From Limnanthes douglasii subsp. nivea (taxonomy: Eukaryota; Streptophyta; Magnoliopsida; Brassicales; Limnanthaceae), in the NCBI GenBank assembly GCA_036936605.1, contig JAUPFV010000004.1, forward strand, positions 290,636,009 through 290,700,008: a stretch of 64,000 nt of DNA. Reading direction: 5' to 3'. The notes beneath the pieces were generated by a model. The model saw only the letters and a list, made by a program, of their open reading frames with translations. It was not told where the DNA came from and searched no databases. The translations under genes were made by a program, and so were the position numbers. Positions 11,522-23,800 of this stretch are shown here, one piece after another (positions within the stretch are counted from its first letter, which is position 1; each line of letters opens with the position of its first letter).

Positions 11522-13361
11522 TGTTAGTCCTTTTCTCACGCAAGTATACGCGGTCAAAAGTAGCAAGTAATGAATAAGAAAGATCGTTCCCACGAAGACT
11601 AGGTGTATAAGACAAGAATTCACTTATGCAACAACGTATGATTATTAAACTAATGCTTGAACGAGTAATAAAGTATGAATATAACTAAACAAATCAACTA
11701 ACGAAATTATCTAATGAGTTTACTTATGCGAGAGAAAACATGGAACCCTAACTTCATTGTTTATTTTACTCAGAGTATTAATATACTTAATCAATATGTA
11801 AGATAACTACGATTACTAATTAGATAACACAAAATCAGAATACGCTACCTTTCAGTACACGTAAACCAAACCACTTAAACAACCACAAAAGAGATAGCAG
11901 TTAAGCAGACACCGCATGCATGCCAATCCTATATCTTTCTATGAATTGAGGTACAATTGGTTTTAAGCACAAGTTACCTATTTCGATTACATAGGGTAAT
12001 ATGATATGGTTAACGACATATTACGAATCATGAACAATCACAATATGAATCATTCAAGAACCTATGCTAGCATGACAAGTTCTAAACCCTTAAATCCACT
12101 TTCGCATTCATTAAAGATTAACAAACTAGATGTTCGCGCCGCATCTAAAATTAAGCACAATCATACTAGTTAACCGATAAATGTATCTCACAAATTAATT
12201 AAGCAATAAACCCTAAATATTATTCAAACAAATCCGCTAAAGTTCCATGACAACGATTAGTTCATAATCAAACAAATCATCATCATGGATGCAAAAGTTA
12301 ACATAATTGTTTAGGAAGAATGTAAATAAACGAATAAAAAATTTAGAAAAAGTTAAACCGAACAAAAGTTTAGAGAAAATTAAACCGAACAACTGCCTGC
12401 CTCCTGCCGACTGAAAATCCAAAACAGCTGTCACCTGCTCCTCTGTCGATCGGAAAAATCGCCAATAGTCTTTTCTTTTCGTCTCTTTTGTATTTTGCCG
12501 CAAACTCAATCAGTCTCTCATCTCCCTTCTGTCCGTCTCTGTTATTTATAACTTTTCTCATGAAAACCTAAGAAGCCCATTTCCTTTCTTTATTTCTCCT
12601 GTGCTTTTAATTAAATGCTTCCGCTGGACCCACACTCATATAATTATATAGTATAATTATTTAATTCCTTCTTTTGTCTATGTTCAGCAGAATAGACCAA
12701 TAATATTTGTTTTCCTTTTCTCGCTTGTTTTGCACAAAAAAATCCAAAGCGGTTTTGTATTCCTAAAAAAAATCAAATTACAAATCGTAAAATATTTATG
12801 TTAAATAAAATAATATTTTAAACAATATAGCTAAATAAAATATTCTCATTAATCTAATGTTTGTTTCTTAATTCAGCATTAATTTCCTTTTATGCTTTGC
12901 TTTAATATTTTTTTCTTAATTTAATATTTTAAACAATATCTTTGAAAATATATTTTCCTTTTTTTTTCAACATTAATATATTTTCAAGCATTAATATATA
13001 TTTTTCGAAAATCACTCGTCATAATATATTTCAAGCATTAATATATATATTTTTTGGAAAATCACTCGTCATAATATATTTTCATAGCATTAATTTTTTT
13101 TTTCAACATAAATATTTTTTTTTTCAAGCATCAATATATTTTTCTTTGTTTTCAACTGTTCCAAAATTTCCCTCAAGTACATTAATTTTCCAGTTTCTTC
13201 AATTTCAACCCCAAATTTATTAATATTATCACAATTTACCGGCAACACAAGCGTCTTTAAGAACACTGAAAAAATACGTTAAAACTCAACGAATATTTGA
13301 GAACCGATGACGATTTTAAGAATAATGGAAGCGTAATAAGTGATATGAAATGCACTTATCA
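11522..13361 (-). mobile_element. A1 left LTR (3' LTR in element orientation)
   Basis: It begins TGTTAG and ends CTTATCA. It is colinear with 17615-19502. It is 48 bp shorter, matching one fewer copy of an approximately 48-bp internal tandem unit (12980-13085 versus 19077-19222). A minus-strand TATAAATA lies at 12543-12550. Confidence 0.93.
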
Positions 13362-13374
13362 AACCCCCAAACTT
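13362..13374 (-). other. A1 polypurine tract
   Basis: The minus strand reads AAGTTTGGGGGTT immediately before the TGATAAG start of the 3' LTR, the expected plus-strand priming site. A near copy (TAAGTTTGGGGGAGTT) occurs internally at 14129-14144. Confidence 0.85.
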
Positions 13375-14640
13375 AAACCGTTGCTTGTCCTCAAGCAATG
13401 CAAAACAGGTTTAACAATTGATGCATGAATGCAACTGAATTTAAATGAATGCAGGAACGGAATGATCCCGAACGAGTAACCGTAACTAATTCACCATAAA
13501 TGCCTCAACGAATGTAATGACCTCGGAATGTGAAATAACTAGGTACTCAAATGTTAGCAATACAAGCGAAGAAGCGTGCGTGTGTGCTCAAACTCAATCG
13601 ACATGTTTTTAGTACAAATTAATGGACCTTACTTGTTCTCATCATAATAATCACAAGATTAGAAACGAAATACAACCTAGATTCTTCATAGTCAAGTTGC
13701 ATATCCATATTTCTCCGGGGTTGTCAAAGATTTATTATGCTTTACTCTATATACAGACACACAAAGGCTTATTGGACCGTGCAATGGACGAGGTCCCTTA
13801 AAGACTTATACAATGGTGCCCATGTAACAAGCTTTAGGTTAGCGGATCCCAGACCGGAAAAGTCTTAGGTCACTAGGCACAAAGTCCCCTAGAACTTAAT
13901 AACTCGAGCACCAAAGAGCTCATCCTAGCCAATTTTTACCTTTTTCTTTCTTTTCTTTTTTTTTGGTTTTTTTCTTTTTGAATCAGCGATTGGGAATGAG
14001 TGCGTTTCGCTCCATCTCATTCCACCCCTAGACTACTCGTAATATGCAGCCCCCAGCGAGAGGACGTACGTCAACGAGCGGCTACTAGCCTTTGACGCCT
14101 AACTGAATAATACACATATTTATCTTTTAACTCCCCCAAACTTATCTTTTTGCAATCCATGAGCTAATAAAGGATTAAGGTGTAATTCTGAACCTAAGCA
14201 AGGATTATGTATAACAATACTCAAGTGTGTCCGTAACTAGCATAAAAACAATCGATGAGTCTACATGTATTAATTGTGCTTCTACATCAAGCAAGCTAAC
14301 TGACAAGCAACCTAATTAGATTTTATTCCTACTGTCATTCCAAACAATTTTCATCATTGGCCACTTAAGTATAAACAACAACTCAAGGGATCAAAGACGC
14401 AAAATACATGAACAAAATGCTATGCTAATAGACTAACTCGATCCTAAACACAGTCTATATGATCATGGCATGAATATGCATATAAACATGACTAACATGA
14501 ATAACTACTATGATGAATGCAACTACAAGAAATTAAAAGAAACAAAAAACACTCCCATATTCGTCCAGCATTGTTGATCATTGTTTCCTAGTGGGTTGCC
14601 TCCCACGAAGCGCTTGTATAACGTTGATAGCTCGACGATA
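13375..14640. other. A1 3' untranslated region
   Basis: There is about 1.25 kb between the polypurine tract and the end of the integrase remnant. It contains a T/C-rich tract (13941-13980), an internal polypurine-like copy at 14129-14144, and no env-like ORF as found in some Athila elements. No other feature is seen. Confidence 0.6.
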
Positions 14641-14659
14641 CCACTCGGAATCATATAGT

Positions 14660-17470
14660 GTCGAGGTGGATGTTCAATGCCTCACGGTTCTCCATATTTC
14701 CATAGTAATGCTCGAGTCGTTGACCATTGACTTTGAATGCTTTATCTGGCGATTCCTCATAGATTTCAACTTATCCATGTGGATATACTGTCTTGACTTT
14801 AAAAGGTCCAGACCACCTTGACTTGAGCTTCCCTGGGAAAAGCTTTAGATGAGAGTTGAAAAGAATAACAAGTTGGCCTGGATCAAAAGCTTTATGTACA
14901 AGCTTCATATCATGCCGTTTCTTGACTTTTTTCCTTATACATCTTCTGATATCTGCTATGGTCCAACCAATGGCTGATTTGAACTTCCCCAGAACTCTTA
15001 ATAGCTTTTCTTCCCCACTACCTGAAAGGTTAGATGCAATAATAACATGTAATATAGATGACTCTCCTAAGAAAGCATACCTGAGATGATCTGGTAGTGG
15101 TTTGAGTTCAAGTTTAGGAGCTTCTTGTAGAGAAGGTTTAAGTCTTTCCTGAGAATCCTTAAGATCACCCAATACGAGCGACTCATGTGGAATATTGAGC
15201 CTCTTTTGATACGGAGCTTCCTGTAGTAGTTGAACACATTCGGATATTTCTTCATCTTCGAAGTCAGATTCACCATGTAGAACTCTGCCTAGAGCATTTG
15301 AACTCGAGAACTGATCCAACTCATTACTGTGCGAAGAATTGACCGTATCCAACCTGAAACATTCCTCATCCTCTATTAGGGATTGTATAGCCTTGAAAAC
15401 GTTGAAAGTGACAGTCTGATCTTGCACTCTCCTAGTGAGCTCCCCTTTTTGGACATCAATCAAAGTTTTGCCCGTAGCCAAGAATGGCCTTCCTATGATT
15501 ATGGGGATGTTTTTGTCCTCTTCGAAATCCAAAATAACGAATTAAGCAGGAAAGATGAGCTTGTCTACCTTTACTAAGACATCTTCTACGATCCCACGAG
15601 GATATGTGATAGAACGATCAGCCAGGTCCAAAGAGATATTAGTCGGTTTTGGCTCAGGTAGCCCAAGTTTCTCAAACACAGATAGGGGCATCAGATTGAT
15701 GCTCGCTCCCAAATCACATAAACATTTGCTGAAAGTTAAATTGCCGATTGAACAAGGAATGGTGAAGCTTCCTGGATCTTTAAGTTTAGGAGGCAATTTT
15801 TTTTGTAAGATCGCATTGCATTCCTCAGTGAGCGCCACTGTCTCAAAATCACCAAGCTTTAGCTTTTTCGAAAGAATTCCCTTCATGAACTTGGCATAAC
15901 TAGGCATTTGCTCTAATGCTTCAGCAAAAGGTATGTTGATGTGTAGCTTCTTGAACACGTCCAAAAATCTCCCAAACTGAGCATCTAGCTTCTGTTTCTG
16001 CAACCTTTGCGGAAAAGGTGGAGGAGGGTAGATCGTAGGCTCAACAACTGACTCAGATAGCTTTTTAGGTGGCTGATTTTGACCAGAATTAACCTCAGAT
16101 GAGGGCTGATTTTGAGCAGAATTTTTCATAATGGACTGATTTTGAGAAGAATCCGCCTCTTGTTCAACTGTGGGGTTCTCAACAACCTTTCCTGATCGCA
16201 AGGAGATAGCTTGGCATTGCTCTTTGATGTCCCGTTTACCTGGATTATGATCCGTGTCGCTAGGAAGAACTCCCTGAGGTCTAACAATCATGTTACTGGC
16301 CATCTGCCCAATCTGATTTTCCAAGGTCTTGTGAGATACCATCAGACTTTTAATTATTAACTTCATCTCTTTGAATTCAGAGTCTCTCACAGAATATTGA
16401 GAAGGATCAGGATGTTGATTCTGAGGTTGTCTTGGAGCATACTGTTGAGATTGATGTTGCTGCCCTTGTTGCTGAAATCTAGGAGGAGCGTATGGCTTAG
16501 CACCATAATGCTGATTCCCTTGTTGAATAATGCTCCAACTGAAGTTCGGATGATTTATGTTGCTTGGGTGATAGGTGTTTGAGATTGGTTGTTGATAATT
16601 CCTCTAAAAGTTACTCACAAATTGCACTGACTCAGTAGATATTGGGCATTGTTGAGTGTCATGCCCTCCAGCACAAATCTCGCACACACTAGCTACCTGC
16701 TGTACCCCTAGTTTAGTCAAAGAATCTACCTTCATGTTTAGAGCTTCAAGCTGAGCTGCTAAAGCAGTGGCAGTGTCTACGTTAAGAATACCAGCTACTT
16801 TATGTTGTGACTGTCTCTGAGAAGGGTTCTAGAATTCATTAGCAGCCATCATCTCAAGGAGCTCATGAGCTTCCTCATAGCTTTTCGTTAATAAGGCTCC
16901 CCCAGATGCAGCATCGACCATGGGCCTTGTTTGCGCACCCAACCCATTGTAGAAGCAATTTATTACTAACCAATCAGGCATCCCATGATGAGGACATTTT
17001 CTGAGCATCTCCTTGTAACGCTCCCAAGCTTCACTTAAAGATTCACCATATGACTGAGAAAACTGAGTAATAGCATTCCTCAAGGTGGTTGTTCTTGTCA
17101 TATGAAAGAATTTTGAGAGAAATTTATGTGCTAGTATATCCCAAGTAGTGATCGAGCCTGCTGGTAAAGAGTGTAACCAGCTCTTAGCTTTGTCCCTCAG
17201 AGAAAATGGGAAGAGTCTCAGTCTTATGGCATCATCTGAAACACCGTTGAACTTGAAAGTATCACAGATTTCAAGGAAGGTCATAATGTGCATATTAGGA
17301 TCCTCAGATGAAGCTCCCCCAAACTGACAAGAATTCTGCATCATCTGAATAGTGCTGGGTTTAATCTAAAAATTATTCGCAGCGATATTGGGTCTGACAA
17401 TGCTAGACTGAATATCCATGATCTTTGGTTGAGAGTACTCCATGAGTACTTTTGGAGCTGGATCTACCAT
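14660..17470 (-). pseudogene. gag: A1 gag-protease polyprotein with integrase C-terminal tail; RT/RNase H/IN core deleted
   Basis: The frame opens at the ATG at 17470 (MVDPAPKV) and stays in one frame to about 14660, broken only by three TAG and two TAA codons. In order it shows: the Athila retrotransposon gag domain (17340-16830; FSLRDKAKSWLHSLP and a YEEAHELLE block); a CCHC-type knuckle CEICAGGHDTQQC (about 16690); a Gln-rich linker; the aspartic protease with LCDLGASINLMP (about 15715) and IIIGRPFLAT (about 15495); then KSAIGWTIADI, the usual lead into RT. This joins directly to FDPGQLVILFNS and RWSGPFKV, the end of integrase. Gag and protease could once have been made; RT and integrase must come from another element. 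Confidence 0.88.
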
Positions 17471-17590
17471 TGTATACACGCTCAAGTACCTGAAGCACAA
17501 GAAACACTCGAAAAGCAAGTAACCGAATCAAGTCAGTAGTTTTATAACGACCCCTGCTGATAAGCAATAAAACTGTCAAATAACACCGAG

Positions 17591-17608
17591 TCCCCGGCAA
17601 CGGCGCCA
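17591..17608 (-). other. A1 primer binding site, tRNA-Asp type
   Basis: The plus strand reads TCCCCGGCAACGGCGCCA, which equals the 3' end of plant tRNA-Asp including CCA. The minus strand is therefore an 18-base perfect primer site, placed a few bases inside the right LTR as expected. Confidence 0.93.
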
Positions 17609-17614
17609 AAAACT

Positions 17615-19502
17615 TGTTAGTGCTTTTCTCACGCAAGTATACGCGGTCAAAAGTAGCAAGTAATAAATAAGAAAGATCGTTCCTACGAAGACTAGGTGTA
17701 TAAGACAAGAATTCACTTATGCAACAATGTATGATTATTAAACTAATGCTTGAACGAGTAATAAAGTATGAATGTAACTAAACAAATCAACTAACGAAAT
17801 TATCTAATGAGTTTACTTATGCGAGAGAAAACATGGAACCCTAACTCCATTGTTTATTTTACTCAGAGTATTAATATACTTAATCAATATGTAAGATAAC
17901 TACGATTACTAATCAGATAACACAAAATCAGCATACGCTACCTTTCAGTACACGTAAACCAAACCACTTAAACAACCACAAAAGAGATAGCAGTTAAGCA
18001 GACACCGCATGCATGACAATCCTATATCTCTATATGAATTGAGGTACAATTGGTTTTAAGCACAAGTTACCTATTTCGATTACATAGGGTAATATGATAT
18101 GGTTAATGTCATATTAAGAATCATGAACAATCACAATATGAATCATTCAAGAACCTATGCTAGCATGACAAGTTTTAAACCCTTAAATCCACTTTCGCAT
18201 TCATTAAAGATTAACAAACTAGATGTTCACGACGCATCTAAAATTAAGCACAATCATACTAGGTAACCGATAAACGTATCTCACAAATTAATTAAGCAAT
18301 AAACCCTAAATATTATTCAAACAAATCCGCTAAGGTTCCATGACAACGATTAGTTCATAATCAAACAAATCATCATCATGGATGCAAAAGTTAACATAAT
18401 TGTTTAGGAAGAATGTAAATAAATGAATAAAAAATTTAGAGAAAGTTAAACCGAACAAAAGTTTAGATAAAATTAAACCGAACAATTGTCTGCCTCCTGC
18501 CGACTGAAAATCCAAAATAGCTGTCACCTGCTCCTCTGCCGATCGGAAAAATCGCCAATAGTCTTTTCTTTTCATCTCTTTTGTATTCTGCCGCAAACTA
18601 AATCAGTCTCTCATCTCCCTTCTGTCCGTCTCTGTTATTTATAACTTTTCTCGTGAAAACCTAAGAAGCCCATTGCCTTTCTTTCTTTCTCCTGGGCTTT
18701 TAATTAAATGCTTCCGCTGGACCCACACTCATATAATTATATAGTATAATTATTTAATTCCTTCTTTTGTCTATGTTCACCAGAATAGACCAATAATATT
18801 TGTTTTCCTTTTCTCACTTGTTTTGCACCAAAAAAATCCAAAGCGGTTTTGTATTCCTAAAAAAAATCAAATTACAAATCGTAAAATATTTATGTTAAAT
18901 AAAATAATATTTTAAACAATATAGCTAAATAAAATATTCGCATTAATCTAATGTTTTTTTCTTAATTCAGCATTAATTTCCTTTTATGCTTTGCTTTAAT
19001 ATTTTTTTCTTAATTTAATATTTTAAACAATATCTTAGAAAATATATTTTCCTTTTTTTCAACATTAATATATTTTTCAAGCATTAATATATATTTTTCG
19101 AAAATCACTCGTCATAATATATTTCAAGCATTAATATATATTTGTTTTTTGGAAAATCACTCGTCATAATATATTTCAAGTATTAATATATATTTTTTTG
19201 GAAAATAACTCGTCATAATATATTTTCGTAGCATTAATTTTTTTTCAACATATATATATATTTTTCAAGGATCAATATATTTTTCTTTGTTTTCAACTGT
19301 TCCAAAATTGCCCTCAAGTACATTAATTTTCCAGTTTCTTCAATTTCAACCCCAAATTTATTAATATTATCACAATTTACCCGCGGCACAAGCGTCTTTA
19401 AGAATACTGGAAAAATGCGTTAAAACTCAACGAATATTTGAGAACCGATGACGATTTTAAGAATAATGGAAGCGTAATAAGTGATATGAAATGCACTTAT
19501 CA
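17615..19502 (-). mobile_element. A1 right LTR (5' LTR in element orientation)
   Basis: It is 1888 bp, TGTTAG...CTTATCA, colinear with 11522-13361. It contains three copies of an ACTCGTCATAATATATT-bearing tandem unit, against two in the other LTR. The minus-strand TATAAATA at 18636-18643 is followed by an ACAGAGACGG leader. Confidence 0.93.
18636..18643 (-). promoter_or_regulatory. TATA box of A1
   Basis: The minus strand reads GTTATAAATAACAG. It lies about 860 bp into the LTR, and the same site is preserved at 12543-12550 in the other LTR. It would drive genomic RNA towards the primer site at 17591. Confidence 0.55.
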
Positions 19503-19507
19503 GTTAT
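19503..19507. repeat. Target-site duplication, right, of A1 (GTTAT)
   Basis: Perfect partner of 11517-11521. Sequence on both sides continues the interrupted aORF of element C. Confidence 0.95.
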
Positions 19508-19774
19508 CCTCTCCGGAGACTTCTCAGTATCAGAACCTATAGCAATAAAGGGAGAGGGTGAAAGGCTTGCTTTAAATGAAAGTTGTATGGGCCTAGTGTT
19601 TTTGGAAGAGGATGACCCTTAATCGGCGTCCTAGGTTGGTTGACTGGTTTTATCACTTGGAGAAACTGGAAGGCCGGCGGCGATACGATTCCCTCTTTTT
19701 ACCTTCTTCGCTCTTTTTAACTCTAACAAATTTAACCAGCCACCTTTAACTAGTGCGATTCTGGCTGTGAACAT
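19508..19774 (-). pseudogene. aORF of Tat-type element C, N-terminal part
   Basis: It starts MFTARIALVKGGW at 19774, nearly identical to the starts at 582 (D) and 53949 (F). Two stop codons occur within the first 70 codons. Relative to D about 80 bp are missing around 19560, between similar GAGAGGG/GGAGGGG strings. The frame is cut at 19503 by A1 and resumes at 11516. See 10930-11516. Confidence 0.72.
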
Positions 19775-19861
19775 AAAACCTCTCAAGAACGATTTGAAGG
19801 TAAAGATGGCTATCTCTCTAAAAAATCTTTGAGTGTGGAAGACAATTAAATATTAAAAGAG

Positions 19862-19871
19862 TATTTATATA
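19862..19871 (-). promoter_or_regulatory. TATA box for the aORF of element C
   Basis: The minus strand reads TATATAAATA, 88 bp from the ATG at 19774, identical in sequence and spacing to 670-679. Confidence 0.55.
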
Positions 19872-19922
19872 AAAGTAAAAAGTAGCAGTTACCTAGGAGA
19901 AAGTTGAAGAGAGTTTTTGCAA

Positions 19923-20603
19923 TGATTAAAGGCTGCGCAAACGTGTGAAAAATCAAAATCCTTGGTAACTTTCTAGACTTAGTGGGTGCGCCAGTCTAGG
20001 AAAAATAACGGCTGGTAGGTCAAACCAAACATTGACACGTGTCCCACGATCCAAGAAGAAAACTCTTAGAATTCTGGGAAGAGAAGCCAGTTCTGACGAA
20101 TTCCGAACTGGGTTAGTGTTGAAAATAAACGTCTTAATCCGGACGACACGAGCAGATCGGATAAAGTTGATAACGGCTTGGTAGATTTTTTAGCCCTACC
20201 AAAAACATTTAGTGAGGCCTAAAAAAGGGGCTACTGATGAGTTCAGATACCTCAGACATAGCCCACTGCTTAATGTGGACAGGGGTAATTCGGACCATAA
20301 CACTCCACTCAAAAATCCGAACAGGACAAATGTAAAACAACTTTTGACGAAGTTATTTGCTAATCAACTTAAAAGACTAATGGGTCCTTACACTTTACCC
20401 GGTTTCACAACTTGACCCGGTAAGCCCATGGGTCATTAATTAAGAGTATAAATACCCCAACCACTCCAATTAATGATGGTGATCAACATTTAATACAAAA
20501 AGGCTGCTAAATTATCTCACTACTTCTCACACTAAACACAAAATACTTCAAACTTACCAAAACACTTTACCAAACTACACCCAGCCCAAAATAAACCAAA
20601 CCA
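19923..20603 (+). mobile_element. 3' LTR of Tat-type element C
   Basis: It is colinear with the D LTR. Left edge TGATTA follows a purine-rich tract; right edge is placed at AAACCA, by comparison with the F LTR. TATAAATA lies at 20447-20454. The right edge directly abuts the 3' spacer of element B, which reads in the opposite direction. Confidence 0.6.
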
Positions 20604-20800
20604 GGTTCGAAAATATAACAACGGTAAACCTGTTTTAAGGCTCTAAAAAAATTACTAAACGGGTCAGTTTATATAGACACCTCATTAAAACCTGCCCGCG
20701 CCACCAGGGTAGGAAAGAGTGTGTCCCCGACTAAAATTGTATTACAATAAAGTTGAAAGAAAAAGGTGAAAATTAACAATCATTCTAAGTACAACTTAAG
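20604..20800. other. Spacer after pol of element B
   Basis: It contains GACACCTCATTAAAACC and a GCCACCAGGG block that match 57297-57330, the spacer between integrase and aORF in element F. This shows that B had the same layout and that its aORF and 3' LTR are lost or displaced by C. Confidence 0.6.
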
Positions 20801-23800
20801 GTGCTCAATGTTCCAAAGGAGACGTAGAGGTCGACCAAATTTATCTTTCAACCGATAAGTCCTTGACTTCACTTTTTCTAGCACTTGGTATGGTCCTTCC
20901 CAATTGGGTACCAACTTCCCCGGATGCCTGTCTTTGGTGTGAAGGAATAAGTTTCGCAGGACTTTTTCCTCGAACTTGACGTCTCTTCTTCGAACTTTTG
21001 AATCGTACCTTCTTCAGGGTCTGATAATGCAAAGAACTTAAGTGTGCCCTAGCTTGTTTTTCCTCTAACAGATCCAGAGTACGAAGGCCCGACTTTCGTC
21101 ATTAGCGTTTTCCTCATAATGGTTAATCCTGAAGAGGGGAACATTGTCTCCGCAGGGATTACTACATCCATGCCAAACACCAGTGTATAAGATGATTCAA
21201 GCGTTGCAGTCCCAGGCGTGGTTCTTTATGCCCACAAAACCTCTTCTAAAACATTCGGCCACTTTCCATCTTTTCGTTCCAAAATCCTCTTAAGGCCACT
21301 GATGATTGTCATGTTCGTTACTTGAACCTGCCAGTTAGGTTGAGAATGGAATGGAGCTGAGAAACACTGTTGTATATTGTGGTCGAACAAAATTCCCTCA
21401 TTTCATTGTTGTCAAACTGGGGGCCATTATCCATGGTTATATTCTGAGGGACCCTGTAGCGACAACAAATGTTCGACCATATGAATTTGACCACACATTT
21501 AGCTACGCTTCCTGATAGTGATTCCGCTTCGACCCACTTTAAGAAATAATCCACTGCAACCATGATGGTTTGTCTTCCTCCGGTTGCTAACGGAAGCGGA
21601 TCTACTAAATCTATCCCCCACGTGTCAAATGGTAGACCTTCTAGGATGGATTCGAGGGGGACTGCTGGGTGTGGATTGAATTGGCAAACCTCTGGCATGT
21701 ATCGCACCTTTTGACCAACTCTTTGGAGTCGGCTGCTAGCGTAGGCCAGTAGAAACCTGACAACAGAACTCTCCTAATTAGCGTCTTGAATCCGCAATGT
21801 CCCGACCCTTCACCATCGTGTAGCTCGGATAACACCATATGTGACTCTTCGTCTCCCGAGCACCTTAACAGAGGTCTACTTGCAGACTTTTTGTATAGAA
21901 TGTTTCCCAATAAAGCAAATCCTCCCGCCTTATATCGAAAGTTTTTTGCGAATAACTTGTCATCAAACAATACTTCCTCTGCCAAGAACTTTATAATGTT
22001 ACTCCTCTAGTCAGCACTCGAAGCTATTGAAATTTGACAGGTCATATCTGGTCGGTTTTCTAAGTCTTTCCGTTTCAGAATAGATGGATATCAAAGTTTG
22101 CCCTTTAATAGCCCTTTAATAGCCGTTCTTGGTTCGAAATCAATATCAAAGTCCCCCAACTCTACCTACCACTTTAACATACGGCCAACAATATCAGGTC
22201 GTTGTATTACACTTTTTAGGGGAAAGCTGTTTGAACCATAATAGAATGGGCTTGAAAATAAGTTGCATTTTTCTAGCAGCCGTTACTAGGGCCAATGCTA
22301 ACTTTTCAAGCTTCAAATACCATTTTTAAGCATCCAGTAAAATTTTACTCATATAGAAGACAGGTTTAGGGAACCTATCCTCTTCTCAAACTAAAGTCGC
22401 GCTTACCGCATGCTCTGAGACAGCTATGTATAGAAACAAAATATCTTGGGGTAATGGTTTTATTAGTAGTGTTGGGGATGATAAGTAACTTTTGATATTG
22501 AGAAAAGCCTCGGTACACTCATGCGTTCAGCTAGCATTCTTAGCATTCCTCAACACTTGAAAGAAAGGTGCGCATTTGTCAGAAGATCGCGAGATGAATC
22601 TGTTCAGGGCTGCAAGCCTTCTGGTTAAAATCTGCACTTCTTTAATATTCCTTGGGGGCGCCATATTATTCAAAGCTTCTAACTAGATCGGATCTGCTTT
22701 TATCCCATTCTCGCTAATCACGAACCCTAGAAATTTTCCGGACCGAACTCTGAAGGAGCATTTCTCTAGATTCAACTTTAGGTTCACTTTACCGAGATTC
22801 TTGAATGTTTCTTCAAGGTCGGTAAATGGTTTTCATTAGTGAAACGTTTGAACAACATTTCATCAATATAGACCTCAACATTCTGCCCGGTTTGCCCTTT
22901 AAAAACTTAATTAACTAGGCTCTAATAAGTGGCCCCGACGTTTTTTAGACTGAAAGGCATAACCTTATAACAGTACAAACCTCTCCCTATGATAAATGTG
23001 GTGCTTTCCTGATCTCTTAGATCTAATTTTATCTGGTTGTACCCTGCGTAGGTGTCCATAAACAATAATAATTTGTTCCCTGACGTCGAATCTACAAGCT
23101 GGTCAATCCTTGGCATGTGAAACAGATCCTTAGGACAAACTCTGTTAAGGTCCGTAAAGTCCACGCACATTCTTCATTTTCCAGTCTTCTTTTTTTACTA
23201 AAACCGGATTTGCTGTCTAACAGGGATATTGGGACTCCTTGATATGTCCTACCCTTGTTAACCTTTCAACTTCTGAAATAATCGCCTCTGTCTTTTCTTG
23301 GGAGAAAGCTCGGCATTTTTACGTTATAGGTCGAACAGTTGGATTTATGGTCAATTGATGATAAATAACATTCTTAGAACCCCTGTAACATCCTTTGAGC
23401 ACCAGAAAAACAAATGTAGCTTATGTCTAAGAAAATAAATAAAAATTTTCCGAAGGAGGGAAGATAGATTTACACCAATCTTTAAAACCTTTCCTTTGGA
23501 AAATTCATAACTTTCACAATTCTCGTCGGTTAGCAATATCTCTGGGGTCTCCCTAGGATCGTCTGCAGGCTCCGATCCAGGGCCCGACCCCACTAATTGC
23601 TAATCCTTTGCATCAACCATTTCCTTATCCGATTTTGCCACCAATGCTGCTCCGTAACATTCTCTTGTTGTCTTTTGGCTGCTTCTGACAACACCAACAT
23701 TGTTCTTGATCACATATTTCAACCACTGATGAACCGTAGAGGTTACGACATGCATCCTTAACAACCAAGATCGGCCGAAAATTGAGTTATGTGACGTAAG

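Larger units (their letters stand above)
11522..19502 (-). mobile_element. Element A1: complete Athila-like Ty3/gypsy deletion derivative (7981 bp)
   Basis: The element has two LTRs of 1840 and 1888 bp, both TG...CA, a 5-bp perfect target duplication, a tRNA-Asp type primer site beside the right LTR and a polypurine tract beside the left LTR. It encodes Athila-type gag and protease on the minus strand. The reading frame passes from the start of RT (about 14975) directly into the last residues of integrase, so RT, RNase H and most of integrase are missing. It is therefore non-autonomous for reverse transcription and integration. It sits inside the aORF of element C and is younger than it. LTRs look highly similar by eye. 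Confidence 0.93.

Noticed and set aside
12237..12561. Frames inside the A1 LTRs (also 18330-18596)
   Set aside because: Repeated only because the LTR is repeated; no recognisable protein, and stops differ between copies.
17403..17708. 101-codon minus-strand frame overlapping the A1 primer site
   Set aside because: It spans the LTR edge and primer site and is out of frame with gag. The true gag start is the ATG at 17470 in another frame.
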